Shown one piece after another: positions 40,139-48,875 of a stretch of 64,000 nucleotides of DNA. The first letter of the stretch is position 1; the number at the start of each line of letters is the position of its first letter. Under the pieces are notes generated by a model. It was given only the letters and a program-made list of their open reading frames with translations, had not been told where the DNA came from and ran no database searches. A program made the translations under genes and the position numbers. The DNA comes from JAWCQZ01 sp038869515 [NCBI: Halobacteria archaeon] (GTDB taxonomy: Archaea; Halobacteriota; Syntropharchaeia; JACQPP01), in assembly GCA_038869515.1 (NCBI GenBank), contig JAWCQZ010000005.1, positions 1-64,000 of the forward strand, given 5' to 3'.

Positions 40139-41328
40139 TCGAGCAGGCGATCCTCCTCGCCGCCGGGAGGGGGACCCGCATGTGGCCCCTGAGCGCCACG
40201 CGGCCGAAGCCTTTGATTCCTGTCGCCAGCAGGCCGCTTCTGGTCCACCTCCTCGATTCTCTCGAGGGAGCGGGGCTCCGGGAGGCCGTCGTGGTGGTCC
40301 CGCCCGGCGACGCGGTGCGGAGGGCGCTCGGCCCGAGGCGCGGGAGGGTCCGCATCCGCTATGCGGTCGAGAAGCGGCCCCTCGGGACCGGTCACGCCCT
40401 GCTCCAGGCACGGAGGATGGCCGCTCAACGGTTCCTCGTGCTCAACGGCGACGCCTGGGCGCCCCCGGAGGAGCTGCGCCGACTCGCCCGTTTCAGGGGA
40501 CACGCCCTCGGGTTCCGCAGGGTCGAGCGGCCCGCGGGCTACGGGGTCGTCCTCCGGAGGGGCTCCCGCGTCGCGGGGCTGCAGGAGAAGCCGGAGCGCC
40601 CCGCCTCGCGGGAGGTCAACGCGGGGCTCTACGCTCTCGACCGCTCCATCCTCGCCCTCCTGGAGGAGGCTCCCCGCTCCCCCCGCGGAGAGATCGAGCT
40701 CACCTGGGCCCTCGGGCGGCTGCTGAAGCAGTCCCGTGTCGGGGCGGTCCCCTGCCCCCGCAGCCTCGACGTCTCCTACCCGTGGGACCTCCTCGCATTG
40801 AACGCCCGGCTGCTCGAAGGGCTCCGCCCCGCGGTCCGCGGGACGGTCGAGAAGGGGGCCACCCTGCTCGGGCCGGTGGAGGTCGGTCCAGGAAGCCGCA
40901 TCCGTGCGGGGGCCTACATCGAGGGGCCGGCCCTTGTCGGGCGCGATTGCGACATCGGCCCCAACTGTTTCATCCGGGCCTCCACCTCCATCGGCGACAG
41001 CGTGCGAATCGGAAATGGTGTGGAGGTCAAGAACTCCATCATCATGAACCGGGCCCGCATCGGCCACCTCTCCTACGTGGGGGACTCGGTGGTCGGGGAG
41101 AACTGCAACTTCGGGGCGGGGACCATCACTGCCAACCTGCGGCTCGACGAGGGACCGGTTCGGGTGTTCCGGGACGGGAAGGGGTTCGACTCCGGTCTCC
41201 GGAAATTGGGGGCCGTTCTCGGTGACGGCGTCCACACCGGCATCCACTGCAGTTTGAATGTGGGGACGATTGTGGGCCCCGGGGTCCGCCTGCCTCCCGC
41301 GCGGCTTGTGTCCGGCGAGGTCCGCTGA
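40135..41328 (+). CDS. glmU: GlmU-like bifunctional nucleotidyltransferase/acetyltransferase, copy 2
   Basis: The 397-residue protein has LLAAGRGTRMWPLSATRPKPLIPVASRP, VEKRPLGTGHAL and LNGDAW in the nucleotidyltransferase half. The beta-helix half keeps the acetyltransferase catalytic loop, ARIGHLSYVGDSVVGENCNFGAGTITAN, with the expected His, Tyr and Asn. It is therefore the likely true bifunctional enzyme making UDP-GlcNAc from GlcN-1-P, acetyl-CoA and UTP. Its ATG overlaps the glmS stop. A phosphoglucosamine mutase is not in the window. Confidence 0.9.
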   Translation: MIEQAILLAAGRGTRMWPLSATRPKPLIPVASRPLLVHLLDSLEGAGLREAVVVVPPGDAVRRALGPRRGRVRIRYAVEKRPLGTGHALLQARRMAAQRFLVLNGDAWAPPEELRRLARFRGHALGFRRVERPAGYGVVLRRGSRVAGLQEKPERPASREVNAGLYALDRSILALLEEAPRSPRGEIELTWALGRLLKQSRVGAVPCPRSLDVSYPWDLLALNARLLEGLRPAVRGTVEKGATLLGPVEVGPGSRIRAGAYIEGPALVGRDCDIGPNCFIRASTSIGDSVRIGNGVEVKNSIIMNRARIGHLSYVGDSVVGENCNFGAGTITANLRLDEGPVRVFRDGKGFDSGLRKLGAVLGDGVHTGIHCSLNVGTIVGPGVRLPPARLVSGEVR

Positions 41329-41338
41329 GCGCCCACGC

Positions 41339-42367
41339 TTAGGGGGCGCCAGCCTCCGGCTGCGCGGGGGGGGAGAGCCAGCGCGTGCCGAACCTGAGTG
41401 AGAGGAGGTACCCTATCGCAACGGGGATGAGGCCGGTGAGCCGGCTCATGAGGACAGCGTAGAGGCTGACATCCAAGGGCGCGCCGAGCCGGTTCAGGAG
41501 GATGGCCATTGCGGCGTCCCGGACTCCCAGCCCTCCCGCCGGGATGGTGGTGATTCCACCGATGAAGGCGGTGGCGTTGATGGCCACGAGCAGACCGAGC
41601 AGTGGCAGCCAGACACCCGCCGAGAGCAACAGCGCCTGAGTGGCGAACAACTGGAGGACGACCACCGCCGCCTGGACCGGGACCACCCCGAGCGAGGTGC
41701 GGCGGCGGAGGAGGTCAAACCAGGTAGCGCGGAGAGTCAGGGTGAAGTCTAAGACCCGGTTCCAGATGCGCCGGACTCCGGATCGGGGCTCTCCCGGGAA
41801 CCTCAGGACTCCGAAAACTCGGGCTGGGAGGGCCAGGTAGGTTGCCAGGAGGCCCAGGATGGCCACCATCGCGACCGAGAGCCCGGCCATCCCCAGACCG
41901 GGGACGAAGAGGGGCCCGATGAGGAAGACGATGCCGAGGAGCGTCCCGGTGTCGATGAGGTAGTCGAATGTGGTGACCGACAGGGCCTGGGGAAAGGAGG
42001 CGACTCCGCTCTGCCGGAGCACCCATGCCTTGGCGGGGAGGTTGAGCCGGAAAGGGAGGACGGTCTGCAGGAAGTAGTGGATGAACTCGATGCGGATCAG
42101 GATCCCGGTTCCGGTCCGGACCCCGAGGGAAAGGAGGAGCACCTTCGTGCGGAGGGCGGCGGCCGCCATCACCAGGAAGGCCAGCGCCACCCCCAGAACC
42201 AGGAACCCCGGGCTCCGGAGCTGGTAGAACACCGACGCGGAAACCCCCGATTGCCAGAGGAAGAGGATGAAGATTCCGATGCCGACCGCGAGCAGCGCCC
42301 CCTGGCGGAACCTCCGGATCTTTCGGCCGGGAGAGTTCTCCGGAGGCACGGGCGGGGACGCGGTCAT
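41339..42367 (-). CDS. Flippase-like membrane protein (UPF0104 / LPG synthase TM domain), copy 2
   Basis: The 342-residue protein has about 8 membrane helices with the family marks VLPFRLNLPAKAWVLRQSG and INATAFIGGITTIPAGGLGVRDAAMAIL. Its ATG overlaps the stop of the upstream carbamoyltransferase gene (ATGA), so it is in the same operon. It may move or tether a lipid-linked glycan modified by carbamoylation, which is inference from operon structure. It is only distantly similar to the copy at 29325. Confidence 0.8.
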   Translation of the reverse strand: MTASPPVPPENSPGRKIRRFRQGALLAVGIGIFILFLWQSGVSASVFYQLRSPGFLVLGVALAFLVMAAAALRTKVLLLSLGVRTGTGILIRIEFIHYFLQTVLPFRLNLPAKAWVLRQSGVASFPQALSVTTFDYLIDTGTLLGIVFLIGPLFVPGLGMAGLSVAMVAILGLLATYLALPARVFGVLRFPGEPRSGVRRIWNRVLDFTLTLRATWFDLLRRRTSLGVVPVQAAVVVLQLFATQALLLSAGVWLPLLGLLVAINATAFIGGITTIPAGGLGVRDAAMAILLNRLGAPLDVSLYAVLMSRLTGLIPVAIGYLLSLRFGTRWLSPPAQPEAGAP

Positions 42368-44037
42368 CGGGTCACCAGATAGGGCCCCAGGGCCACGGCG
42401 TCCATGTCGGTGTTCCGGAAGGTGCGCAGAGCGTCCTCGGGAGTGCAGACGATGGGCTCCCCGGCGAGATTGAAGGAGGTGTTCAGAACCACCGGGACCG
42501 AGGTGACATCTTCGAAGGCCCCGATGAGGCGGTAGAAGAGCGGGTTCACATCCCGCTCCACAGTCTGGGGCCGGCAGGTCCCGTCCACATGAACCACCGC
42601 CTGAATCTCCTTGGCCTTCTCCGGAGGGACCCGGAAGGCCTGAATCATGAAGGGGGAATCAACTCCGTCCTTCAGGTACTCCCCCTTCGCTTCGGTCCGG
42701 AGGCTCGGGCAGAAGGGGCGGAAAGGCTCGCGGTGCTTGATGCGTTCGTTCACCACGTCTTTCATCTTCGGGTCCCGGGGGTCGGCGAGGATGGAGCGGT
42801 TCCCCAGGGCCCGGGGTCCGAACTCCATCCGCCCCTGGAACCACCCTACGATTTTCCCTCGAGCCAGCATCTCAGCCACGGTCCCCGCGATGTCGCCGTG
42901 GCGCTCGTGGCGCAAGCCGCTCTTCCGGGCTGCGTCGAGGATTTGGTCCTCGGAGTACTCGGGTCCCCAGTAGACGTCCCGGATGCGGTCGGCGGGTCCC
43001 TTCCCGGCGAGCTCGTGGTAGGCGTGCAGGGCCGCTCCGACGCAGAGCCCTTCGTCACCGGGATCGGGAAACGGGAACAGTTCATGGCCAGCCTCTCGGA
43101 GGACCAAGTTGGCCTTCACGTTGAGGAAGACCCCGCCCCCCACGCATGATTGGCGGACCCCTGTCTCGTCCCGCACATTGTTCATGAGTGTGAGCAGCCG
43201 CTCCTCCAGGATGGCCTGGGTCGTAGCCGCGACGGCCTTCTCGCCGTAGGCGTCCACAAGAAGTCGGAACTGCGCTCCGGGCTCCCCGAAATGGGCGAAT
43301 TCCCGTCCGCGGGCCACCCTCTCGAAATGGGTCACGTTCCGGTCCATGAGGCGCCGCTGCCAGAGCCGCAGCCCCCGGACTTCGGGAACGTAGCCGGTGG
43401 CCTCCATCTCCCGGCGGCACTCCTCCGATGGTGTCCCGTACGGGGCCATGCCCATGAGTTTGTACTCCCCGTCGCCCACCTCGAAGCCGCACGCCTCGGT
43501 GGCCAGCGAATAGAAATTTCCCAGGCTGTGGCCGGGCGGCGTGTAGTCCAGAGTCTGGACGCGCCCGTTTTCACCCCGCATGACTCGGGAGGTCATCCGA
43601 TCGCCGAGTGCGTCGGCGGTCACGATGTTGGCGCGGCGCCATCCGCTGGTGAGGTAGGCGCACATGCCGTGGGCGAAGTGGTGGTTGGTGTAGAGGTAGC
43701 GCTTCTGCAGCGTCCGAGCATCCCGCTCCGTCAGCGAGCGGGAGACCGCGCGGTGCGCCCTCAGCTTCCTCCAGAAATATCCGGGGGAGCGCAGGTAGGA
43801 GGGGATGTTCCGCAGCAGCGGTCCGACCGAGAGGCGTCGCGGGTAGGCCACAACGTCCACTTGGTCGAGCGTCAGGCCGGCACGCTCTAGGACAAAGGCG
43901 ATGGCCCTCTCCGGGAATCCCGAGTGGTGCTTGTTCCGGGTGAACCGCTCCTCGGGGGCCGCGGCCACCACCTTCCCGTCCACGACGATGCAGGCGCTCG
44001 CGTCGTGCCAGTCGCGGTAGCCGAGGACGGCCGTCAT
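42364..44037 (-). CDS. NodU/CmcH-family O-carbamoyltransferase
   Basis: The 557-residue protein transfers a carbamoyl group from carbamoyl phosphate to a hydroxyl, usually of a sugar. The N-terminal YrdC/Kae1-like half has MTAVLGYRDWHDASACIV, the metal motif HHFAHG near residue 118 and a GDR block. The C-terminal half has GWFQGRMEFGPRALGNRSILADPRD and VVLNTSFNLAGEPIV, the CmcH signature. A GGAGGGG ribosome site lies 5 bases before the ATG, and the TATA box at 44061-44070 leaves a short leader. It is unusual in archaeal glycan islands. Confidence 0.92.
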   Translation of the reverse strand: MTAVLGYRDWHDASACIVVDGKVVAAAPEERFTRNKHHSGFPERAIAFVLERAGLTLDQVDVVAYPRRLSVGPLLRNIPSYLRSPGYFWRKLRAHRAVSRSLTERDARTLQKRYLYTNHHFAHGMCAYLTSGWRRANIVTADALGDRMTSRVMRGENGRVQTLDYTPPGHSLGNFYSLATEACGFEVGDGEYKLMGMAPYGTPSEECRREMEATGYVPEVRGLRLWQRRLMDRNVTHFERVARGREFAHFGEPGAQFRLLVDAYGEKAVAATTQAILEERLLTLMNNVRDETGVRQSCVGGGVFLNVKANLVLREAGHELFPFPDPGDEGLCVGAALHAYHELAGKGPADRIRDVYWGPEYSEDQILDAARKSGLRHERHGDIAGTVAEMLARGKIVGWFQGRMEFGPRALGNRSILADPRDPKMKDVVNERIKHREPFRPFCPSLRTEAKGEYLKDGVDSPFMIQAFRVPPEKAKEIQAVVHVDGTCRPQTVERDVNPLFYRLIGAFEDVTSVPVVLNTSFNLAGEPIVCTPEDALRTFRNTDMDAVALGPYLVTR

Positions 44038-44060
44038 CGGCCCCTCCTGAACGAGCAGTT

Positions 44061-44078
44061 TCTAAATAGTTGTGCCCC
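44061..44078 (-). promoter_or_regulatory. Promoter of the carbamoyltransferase gene
   Basis: On the minus strand GGGGCACAACTATTTAG is centred on a TATA box 28 bases before the ATG. The same GGGGC..AACTATTTAG pattern precedes the GT2 gene at 56511-56526. Confidence 0.5.
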
Positions 44079-44119
44079 GGCAGCCGCTGTCGATTCACAA
44101 CCGGGAAAGAGTGGGGAAC

Positions 44120-44143
44120 CAAATGGGGAACAACAATTTATAC
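44120..44143 (+). promoter_or_regulatory. Promoter of the radical SAM gene
   Basis: CAAATGGG, ACAACA and TTTATAC are arranged as BRE plus TATA box, centred 32 bases before the ATG at 44172, so a 6-base leader with GGAG is expected. A very similar pattern stands at 52090-52113 before the second radical SAM gene. Confidence 0.5.
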
Positions 44144-44171
44144 TTCCGACCAGGGGGCCAGATAGGAGCCG

Positions 44172-45227
44172 ATGGGTAACCCGTTCCGCCGGATTATGGT
44201 CCGGATTCTCAAGCGCATCGCCAAGCGCGTCGTCCCCCTGCTGCCGCCCCAGGCGGGCCGGATTCTCAGTCACCTCCCCGACTCCATGGTGTTCCGATAC
44301 GCGCCGTTCAAACTCATGGTGGAGCCCGCGAACGACTGCAACCTGAAGTGCCCCCTCTGCGCCGTGACCACCACGATGACCCGGACGCGGGGCTTCATGA
44401 CCTTCCCGCACTTCAAGCACCTCGTCGACACTCTCCCCTCCAGCGTCACCGAGCTCGCCCTCTATGGGTGGGGCGAGGCTCTCCTCAACGAGGAGGTTTT
44501 CGAGATGGTTCGCTACGCGAGCCAGCAGGGTTTCCACACCCAAATCAGCACCAACGCGACCACCCTTGACCGGCACGCGGACGCCGTGCTTGACAGCGGC
44601 CTCTCGGAACTCATCGTCTGCCTCGACGGAGCCACGAAGGAGACCCAGGAGAAATACCGGGTGGGAAGCGATTTCGCGCAGGTGACCCGGGGAATCCGGC
44701 TTCTCTGCGAGCGGAAGAAGGCGAAGGGTGCGCCGACCGAAATCATCCTCCAGTTTCTCGTGTTCAGGCACAACCAGCACGAGGTGGGCGACATGGTCCG
44801 GCTCAGCAAGGAACTGGGGGTTGACCACCTGGCTCTGAAGAAGCCGAGCATCATCACCTACGACAGCCAGGGAATCATCAAGACCGACAACGCAGAACTC
44901 AAGCGCCTCGCTGTCAAGTGGCTCCCCGAGGACTCCCGATTCCGGCTTTACGATTTTGTGGAGGGCGGCCGCCAAGTCAAGGTCAAGGAGCAGATGTGCT
45001 ACTGGGCGTGGCAGAGCGCGGTGAACTGGAACGGCGACGTAACCTCTTGCTGCATGGATCCCGAGGGAGTCAACGTCGTGGGCAACGTCTTTCTGAACCC
45101 CGAAGGGTTCGACGGGGTGTGGAAGAGTCCGGCCTATGTTCAGATGCGAAAGAAAGTCCTTCGCCGCGAGACCCCCATCTGCGGCGGGTGCCCGGTGGGG
45201 ACCGATATGCACGTGCAGATATTCTGA
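44172..45227 (+). CDS. Radical SAM protein with SPASM-like C-terminus
   Basis: The 351-residue protein has the radical SAM cluster motif CNLKCPLC (about residues 56-63) in a partial TIM barrel (ELALYGWGEALLNEEVFEMVRYA; LSELIVCLDGATKETQEKYR). A C-terminal cysteine-rich region (CYWAWQSAVNWNGDVTSCC and CGGCPVG) should bind auxiliary Fe-S clusters. The N-terminus is basic and hydrophobic and may bind the membrane. SPASM proteins modify peptides or sugars; the substrate here is unknown. It is followed 4 bases later by an acetyltransferase gene. Confidence 0.85.
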   Translation: MGNPFRRIMVRILKRIAKRVVPLLPPQAGRILSHLPDSMVFRYAPFKLMVEPANDCNLKCPLCAVTTTMTRTRGFMTFPHFKHLVDTLPSSVTELALYGWGEALLNEEVFEMVRYASQQGFHTQISTNATTLDRHADAVLDSGLSELIVCLDGATKETQEKYRVGSDFAQVTRGIRLLCERKKAKGAPTEIILQFLVFRHNQHEVGDMVRLSKELGVDHLALKKPSIITYDSQGIIKTDNAELKRLAVKWLPEDSRFRLYDFVEGGRQVKVKEQMCYWAWQSAVNWNGDVTSCCMDPEGVNVVGNVFLNPEGFDGVWKSPAYVQMRKKVLRRETPICGGCPVGTDMHVQIF

Positions 45228-45231
45228 TCCC

Positions 45232-46143
45232 GTGAACCGACGCCTTCTTGAATCCTCGGTCGGCGATTATGAGAGACGGCACGGATTTTCTCCGGGCCGG
45301 GCCTCCGCCTCCCGCATCGGGCGTTTCATCGTCCGGACCTGGGGTCGCGATGACGTCATCATCTCCCGCAGAAGGGCACGGGCCGTCGGCTTCGGCGTCC
45401 TTCGCCCTGTGGCCTTTGACAGCCAAATCTTCGGCCTCCCCATGGCCCGTGTCGACTATGTCGTTGCCCGTCCCGAGGACAACCGGCTCCGGCGCGCCCT
45501 TCTGGACGACCTCTTGGAATGCGCTCACGACCGGAAAATTGCCCACGTCGCATTCCGCATGCCCTCCGGGGATCCGGAACTGGTCCAGGCGGCCGAGGCG
45601 CGGGGATTCCGTCTGATGACGACCTTCGTCGGGTTCTCCCGAACTCCCTCTCCCGGCCAGGCCGACCCGGCCGTGCGGGAAGCCCGCCGCTCTGACGTGG
45701 GGCCGGTCTGCGCCATCGCCCGGGAGGTCTTCTCGGAGAAAACCCGATTCCACCACGATTCCACACTCTCTCCGGATCGGAGCACCGAGTTCTACGTGGA
45801 GTGGACTCGAAAATGCCTCGCCGGCGAAGGGGCCGACGTGACCTTGGTGGCACGGGACGGGGGGCGGGTCGGGGGTTTCATCACGGGCAGAGTTCTCCCG
45901 GAATCCGGACCCCTTCTCGGGGTGCGCCTGGGAACCATCGACATGTTCGCCGTAGGGCGGCGGTTCCAGGGCCGGGGTCTCGGGAAGATGCTCCTGGACC
46001 GGGTTCTGGACTGGTTTTGGCGGCAGCGGGTCGGGACAGCCCAGGTGGGGACCGAGGGGTTCAACTTCCCCGCTCTGGGGCTCTACACCTCCGCTGGCTT
46101 CCGGATTACCCGGAGCGCCTTGACTTTCCACCGCCGGCTGTGA
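45232..46143 (+). CDS. GNAT acetyltransferase, WecD/RffC-like
   Basis: The 303-residue protein starts with GTG at 45232 just after the radical SAM gene. The N-terminal part has FGVLRPVAFDSQIFGLPMARVDYVVA, similar to dTDP-fucosamine acetyltransferases. The C-terminal GNAT core contains IDMFAVGRRFQGRGLGKMLLDRVLDW, the acetyl-CoA motif. It probably N-acetylates an amino sugar made by the DegT-family aminotransferase in the convergent operon downstream. It is convergent with that operon. Confidence 0.75.
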   Translation: MNRRLLESSVGDYERRHGFSPGRASASRIGRFIVRTWGRDDVIISRRRARAVGFGVLRPVAFDSQIFGLPMARVDYVVARPEDNRLRRALLDDLLECAHDRKIAHVAFRMPSGDPELVQAAEARGFRLMTTFVGFSRTPSPGQADPAVREARRSDVGPVCAIAREVFSEKTRFHHDSTLSPDRSTEFYVEWTRKCLAGEGADVTLVARDGGRVGGFITGRVLPESGPLLGVRLGTIDMFAVGRRFQGRGLGKMLLDRVLDWFWRQRVGTAQVGTEGFNFPALGLYTSAGFRITRSALTFHRRL

Positions 46144-46158
46144 TGGGTCGGTCCGGGG

Positions 46159-47298
46159 CTATCCGATGGTGGCTCGGACCCGCTCTACGACGTGCCCCAC
46201 CTGCGCGTCGGTCAGGCCGTCGAACATGGGAATGGCGAGCGCGTGGCGGAACGCGTGCACGCTCCGGGGGCAGGCCTGGCGCAGTTCGCGGAAGGTGGGT
46301 TGGACGCACTGGGCGTAGCTGACCAGCGCCGTTCCAACGCCATCTTCCCGGAGCCGGGCCATGAGGCCTCCCCGGGAGACGCCCCGCTTCAGGAGCAGGG
46401 GAAAAGCCATGTAGACGTGCTTGCCCCCGGGCTCTTCCTCCGGCAGGACCGCGTTCTTGAGGCGGGAGAGCCCTTCCCGATAGAGCCTGGCGATTTCCCG
46501 CCGCCGCCGGATGATGGAGCCGAGCCTCCGGACCTGGGCGATGCCGACGGCCGCCTGGATGTCGCTCATCCGGAAATTGAAGCCCCTCTCCTCGAAGGTC
46601 GGGACGGCGTGCTTGACGCTGGTGAACCGCTTCCAAGCGTGGACGGTCATGCCGTGGGAGCGGAGCATCCGGATGCGGTCCGCGAGCCGCCCGTCGTCGG
46701 TCACCACCGCTCCGCCTTCGCCGGTCGTGATGAGCTTCCGGCCGTGGAAACTGAAGATGGCGGCGCGGCCGAAGGTCCCCGCCTTCCGCCCGCGGAACTC
46801 GGTCCCGTGGGCCTGGGCCGCGTCCTCGACGAGGATGAGTTCCTCTTCCTCGGCAAGTTCCCGGAGGGCGTCCAAGTCCACCGGGTTGCCCGCCATGTGA
46901 ACTGGGACCACCACTTTTGCGTTTTTGCGGACCTTCTTGCGCGCGTCCTCCACGTCCATGTTGAGAGTCTTCAGGTCGATGTCAACGAGCCGGGGTCGAG
47001 CCCCGACGTAGAAGACGGAGTGGCCCGTGGCGGGGAAGGTGAAGTCGGGGACCAGCACCTCGTCCCGGGGCCCGACGCCAAGGGCGAGCCAGGTGAGGTG
47101 GAGGGCTGCGGTGGCTGACGAGAGCGCCACGCAGTGCTTCACCCCGATGTACCTCCCGAACGCCTCCTCGAACTTCCGGACAGCGGGTCCGTCGGAGACC
47201 CAACCGGATTCGAGGACTCGCCGGACCTCCTCCAGTTCCTCGGCTCCCAGGGTGGGCTTGGAGACCGGGATGACGGGGACCGAGGACGGCTTGGGCAT
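46159..47298 (-). CDS. DegT/DnrJ/EryC1 PLP-dependent sugar aminotransferase
   Basis: The 379-residue enzyme would aminate a keto-sugar nucleotide. It has LESGWVSDGPAVRKFEEAFGRYIGVKHCVALSSATAALHL at the N-terminus, VEDAAQAHG (PLP aspartate) and FSFHGRKLITTGEGGAVVT with the Schiff-base lysine near residue 194. GFNFRMSDIQAAVGIAQ follows. It is last in the operon epimerase, GT-C protein, aminotransferase; the gaps are 1 and 4 bases. The ATG at 47298 is preferred because upstream in-frame codons overlap the GT-C gene. Confidence 0.9.
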   Translation of the reverse strand: MPKPSSVPVIPVSKPTLGAEELEEVRRVLESGWVSDGPAVRKFEEAFGRYIGVKHCVALSSATAALHLTWLALGVGPRDEVLVPDFTFPATGHSVFYVGARPRLVDIDLKTLNMDVEDARKKVRKNAKVVVPVHMAGNPVDLDALRELAEEEELILVEDAAQAHGTEFRGRKAGTFGRAAIFSFHGRKLITTGEGGAVVTDDGRLADRIRMLRSHGMTVHAWKRFTSVKHAVPTFEERGFNFRMSDIQAAVGIAQVRRLGSIIRRRREIARLYREGLSRLKNAVLPEEEPGGKHVYMAFPLLLKRGVSRGGLMARLREDGVGTALVSYAQCVQPTFRELRQACPRSVHAFRHALAIPMFDGLTDAQVGHVVERVRATIG

Positions 47299-47302
47299 GG
47301 GC

Positions 47303-48874
47303 TCAGGAGGGAGAAACGTCGTAGACGACGAACTTGGCGTTCTCAAATACCTTGCGATAGCCCCCGAAGTCGTAGTTGGGGGCGTAGCCCCGATGGCTCA
47401 GGACTTGGCCGACGACGCCGCTGGCGGGCGGGGCGGGCTTCCAGAACACCAGCCACCGGATTTGGAAGCGCTGGAGGATTTCCGGCAGTTGCTTTGGGTC
47501 GGGGTAGGGGAAGACCTCGAACATCTTCGTGAGGCCGTAGGTCTGGTCCAGGAACTTGAAGTTGGAGTTCCATCCCAGGACCTGGTGGGGAGTCAAGTAG
47601 GCCATGGCGTAGCCCCAGTTCATCGGGATGGGTATCAACCGGAGGGGTGGCGAGTGGTGCAGAAACTCCAGCAACTCCCGGGTCTCGGGCTTGTCGAAGT
47701 TCTGGTCTGAGCGGAGGACCGCGCGGATGTTCACGGCGATGGCCGCAACGCTGTAGCTCGCCAAGAGGCCCGCCAGAAGCCACGCCGCGGGGGGCGGCCC
47801 GGCCGCAAACCACATTCCGAGGAGAACCGCCATGGGGAAGACCCCGTACTCACCGTAGTTCTCCGATTCCCCCAGAAACTTCAGGCCCTTGACGGCAAAC
47901 AGGAAAACGAGCCCCACCGTGGCGATGAACCACGCTCCAGCGAACCGGAAGAGGGGGTCTTCGCCGAGGTTCCCGGGGCGGAGCAGGGCCCACGCCACCA
48001 GGAGAATCCACGGGTTGTAGAGGAGGTACTTCATTGCATGACCCCGGTAGGCGATAGCCAGGGCTCGCGCGGGGGACTTGGCTAGGTCTCGGAGAACCCG
48101 GGCAAACTCGCTCCAGAAGGACTCGTTCCGCATACCGATGAAGTGGTCCACCATGTAGGTCCGCCAGTGGTCGAGGTGGTCCACCTGCCCCTTGAACACC
48201 TTCCAGTAGTGGCCCCGGGTCACTGCGAGGGCCAGGAGAAAGCCGCCCCCGAGCCCCGCGAGGGGCATCGGACTCCGGTAAACGATCCCCAGGCCCACCG
48301 TGAGGAAGAGGAGGGCCTGGCTCCCGAACCGGTGGCTCGCCAGCATGAGTCCGGTGAGGAGCGTGAAAGCCCCGAGCCAGAGGGGGTCGTGGCCGGTGAA
48401 GTGCAGATAGAGCGAGAGCATCGCGAAGGTGAGCCAGAGGTCGCTGAGGGGCTTCGCCGTCAGCGTCAGGGCGCGCTCGGCCCCACGCAGGAGCAGGGGC
48501 GAGCCCACGAACAGGAGGGCCGCGGCGAGGGCCGCGCCGTCGCTGCCGGTGAATGCCCGGACCACCCCCCAGACGAGCAGGGTGTGGAGCGCGTCAAACA
48601 GGGCCCCCGTGAACCCCCCTGCGCGGTCCCGAATCCGCCGGGGAAAGACCGCCATGATGTAGTGGAGGAGAGGGGGGTAGTCGTAGGGCCCGGCGAGGAG
48701 CAGTTTCGGGACGGTGTCCGGGTAGCGGCCCCGGTTCTGTCGGATGGCATCGGCCGCCAAGAGATGGAACCAGGAGTCGGAACCCAGGAGACGAGGCTTC
48801 AGCCGGACGGCACCCCGGGAGAGGAATGCGAGGATGAAGAGCCCGAGGGCTGAGCCAAGGGCCGCGGGTTCCAT
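47303..48874 (-). CDS. GT-C type membrane glycosyltransferase or oligosaccharyl transferase-like protein
   Basis: The 523-residue protein has about 12 membrane helices. The N-terminal loop carries LGSDSWFHLLAADAIRQNRGRYPD, an acidic motif like that of GT-C glycosyltransferases and AglB/STT3 proteins. The C-terminal 150 residues are soluble. It is much shorter than AglB (about 850-1000 residues) and lacks the WWDYG motif, so a dolichol-phosphate sugar transferase is more likely. Gaps of 1 and 4 bases place it in one operon with the epimerase and aminotransferase. Confidence 0.7.
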   Translation of the reverse strand: MEPAALGSALGLFILAFLSRGAVRLKPRLLGSDSWFHLLAADAIRQNRGRYPDTVPKLLLAGPYDYPPLLHYIMAVFPRRIRDRAGGFTGALFDALHTLLVWGVVRAFTGSDGAALAAALLFVGSPLLLRGAERALTLTAKPLSDLWLTFAMLSLYLHFTGHDPLWLGAFTLLTGLMLASHRFGSQALLFLTVGLGIVYRSPMPLAGLGGGFLLALAVTRGHYWKVFKGQVDHLDHWRTYMVDHFIGMRNESFWSEFARVLRDLAKSPARALAIAYRGHAMKYLLYNPWILLVAWALLRPGNLGEDPLFRFAGAWFIATVGLVFLFAVKGLKFLGESENYGEYGVFPMAVLLGMWFAAGPPPAAWLLAGLLASYSVAAIAVNIRAVLRSDQNFDKPETRELLEFLHHSPPLRLIPIPMNWGYAMAYLTPHQVLGWNSNFKFLDQTYGLTKMFEVFPYPDPKQLPEILQRFQIRWLVFWKPAPPASGVVGQVLSHRGYAPNYDFGGYRKVFENAKFVVYDVSPS

Positions 48875-48875
48875 C

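Noticed and set aside
47303-48874. AglB/STT3 oligosaccharyl transferase
   Set aside because: Too short, and the WWDYG motif and second DxD are missing, so a GT-C glycosyltransferase is a safer call.
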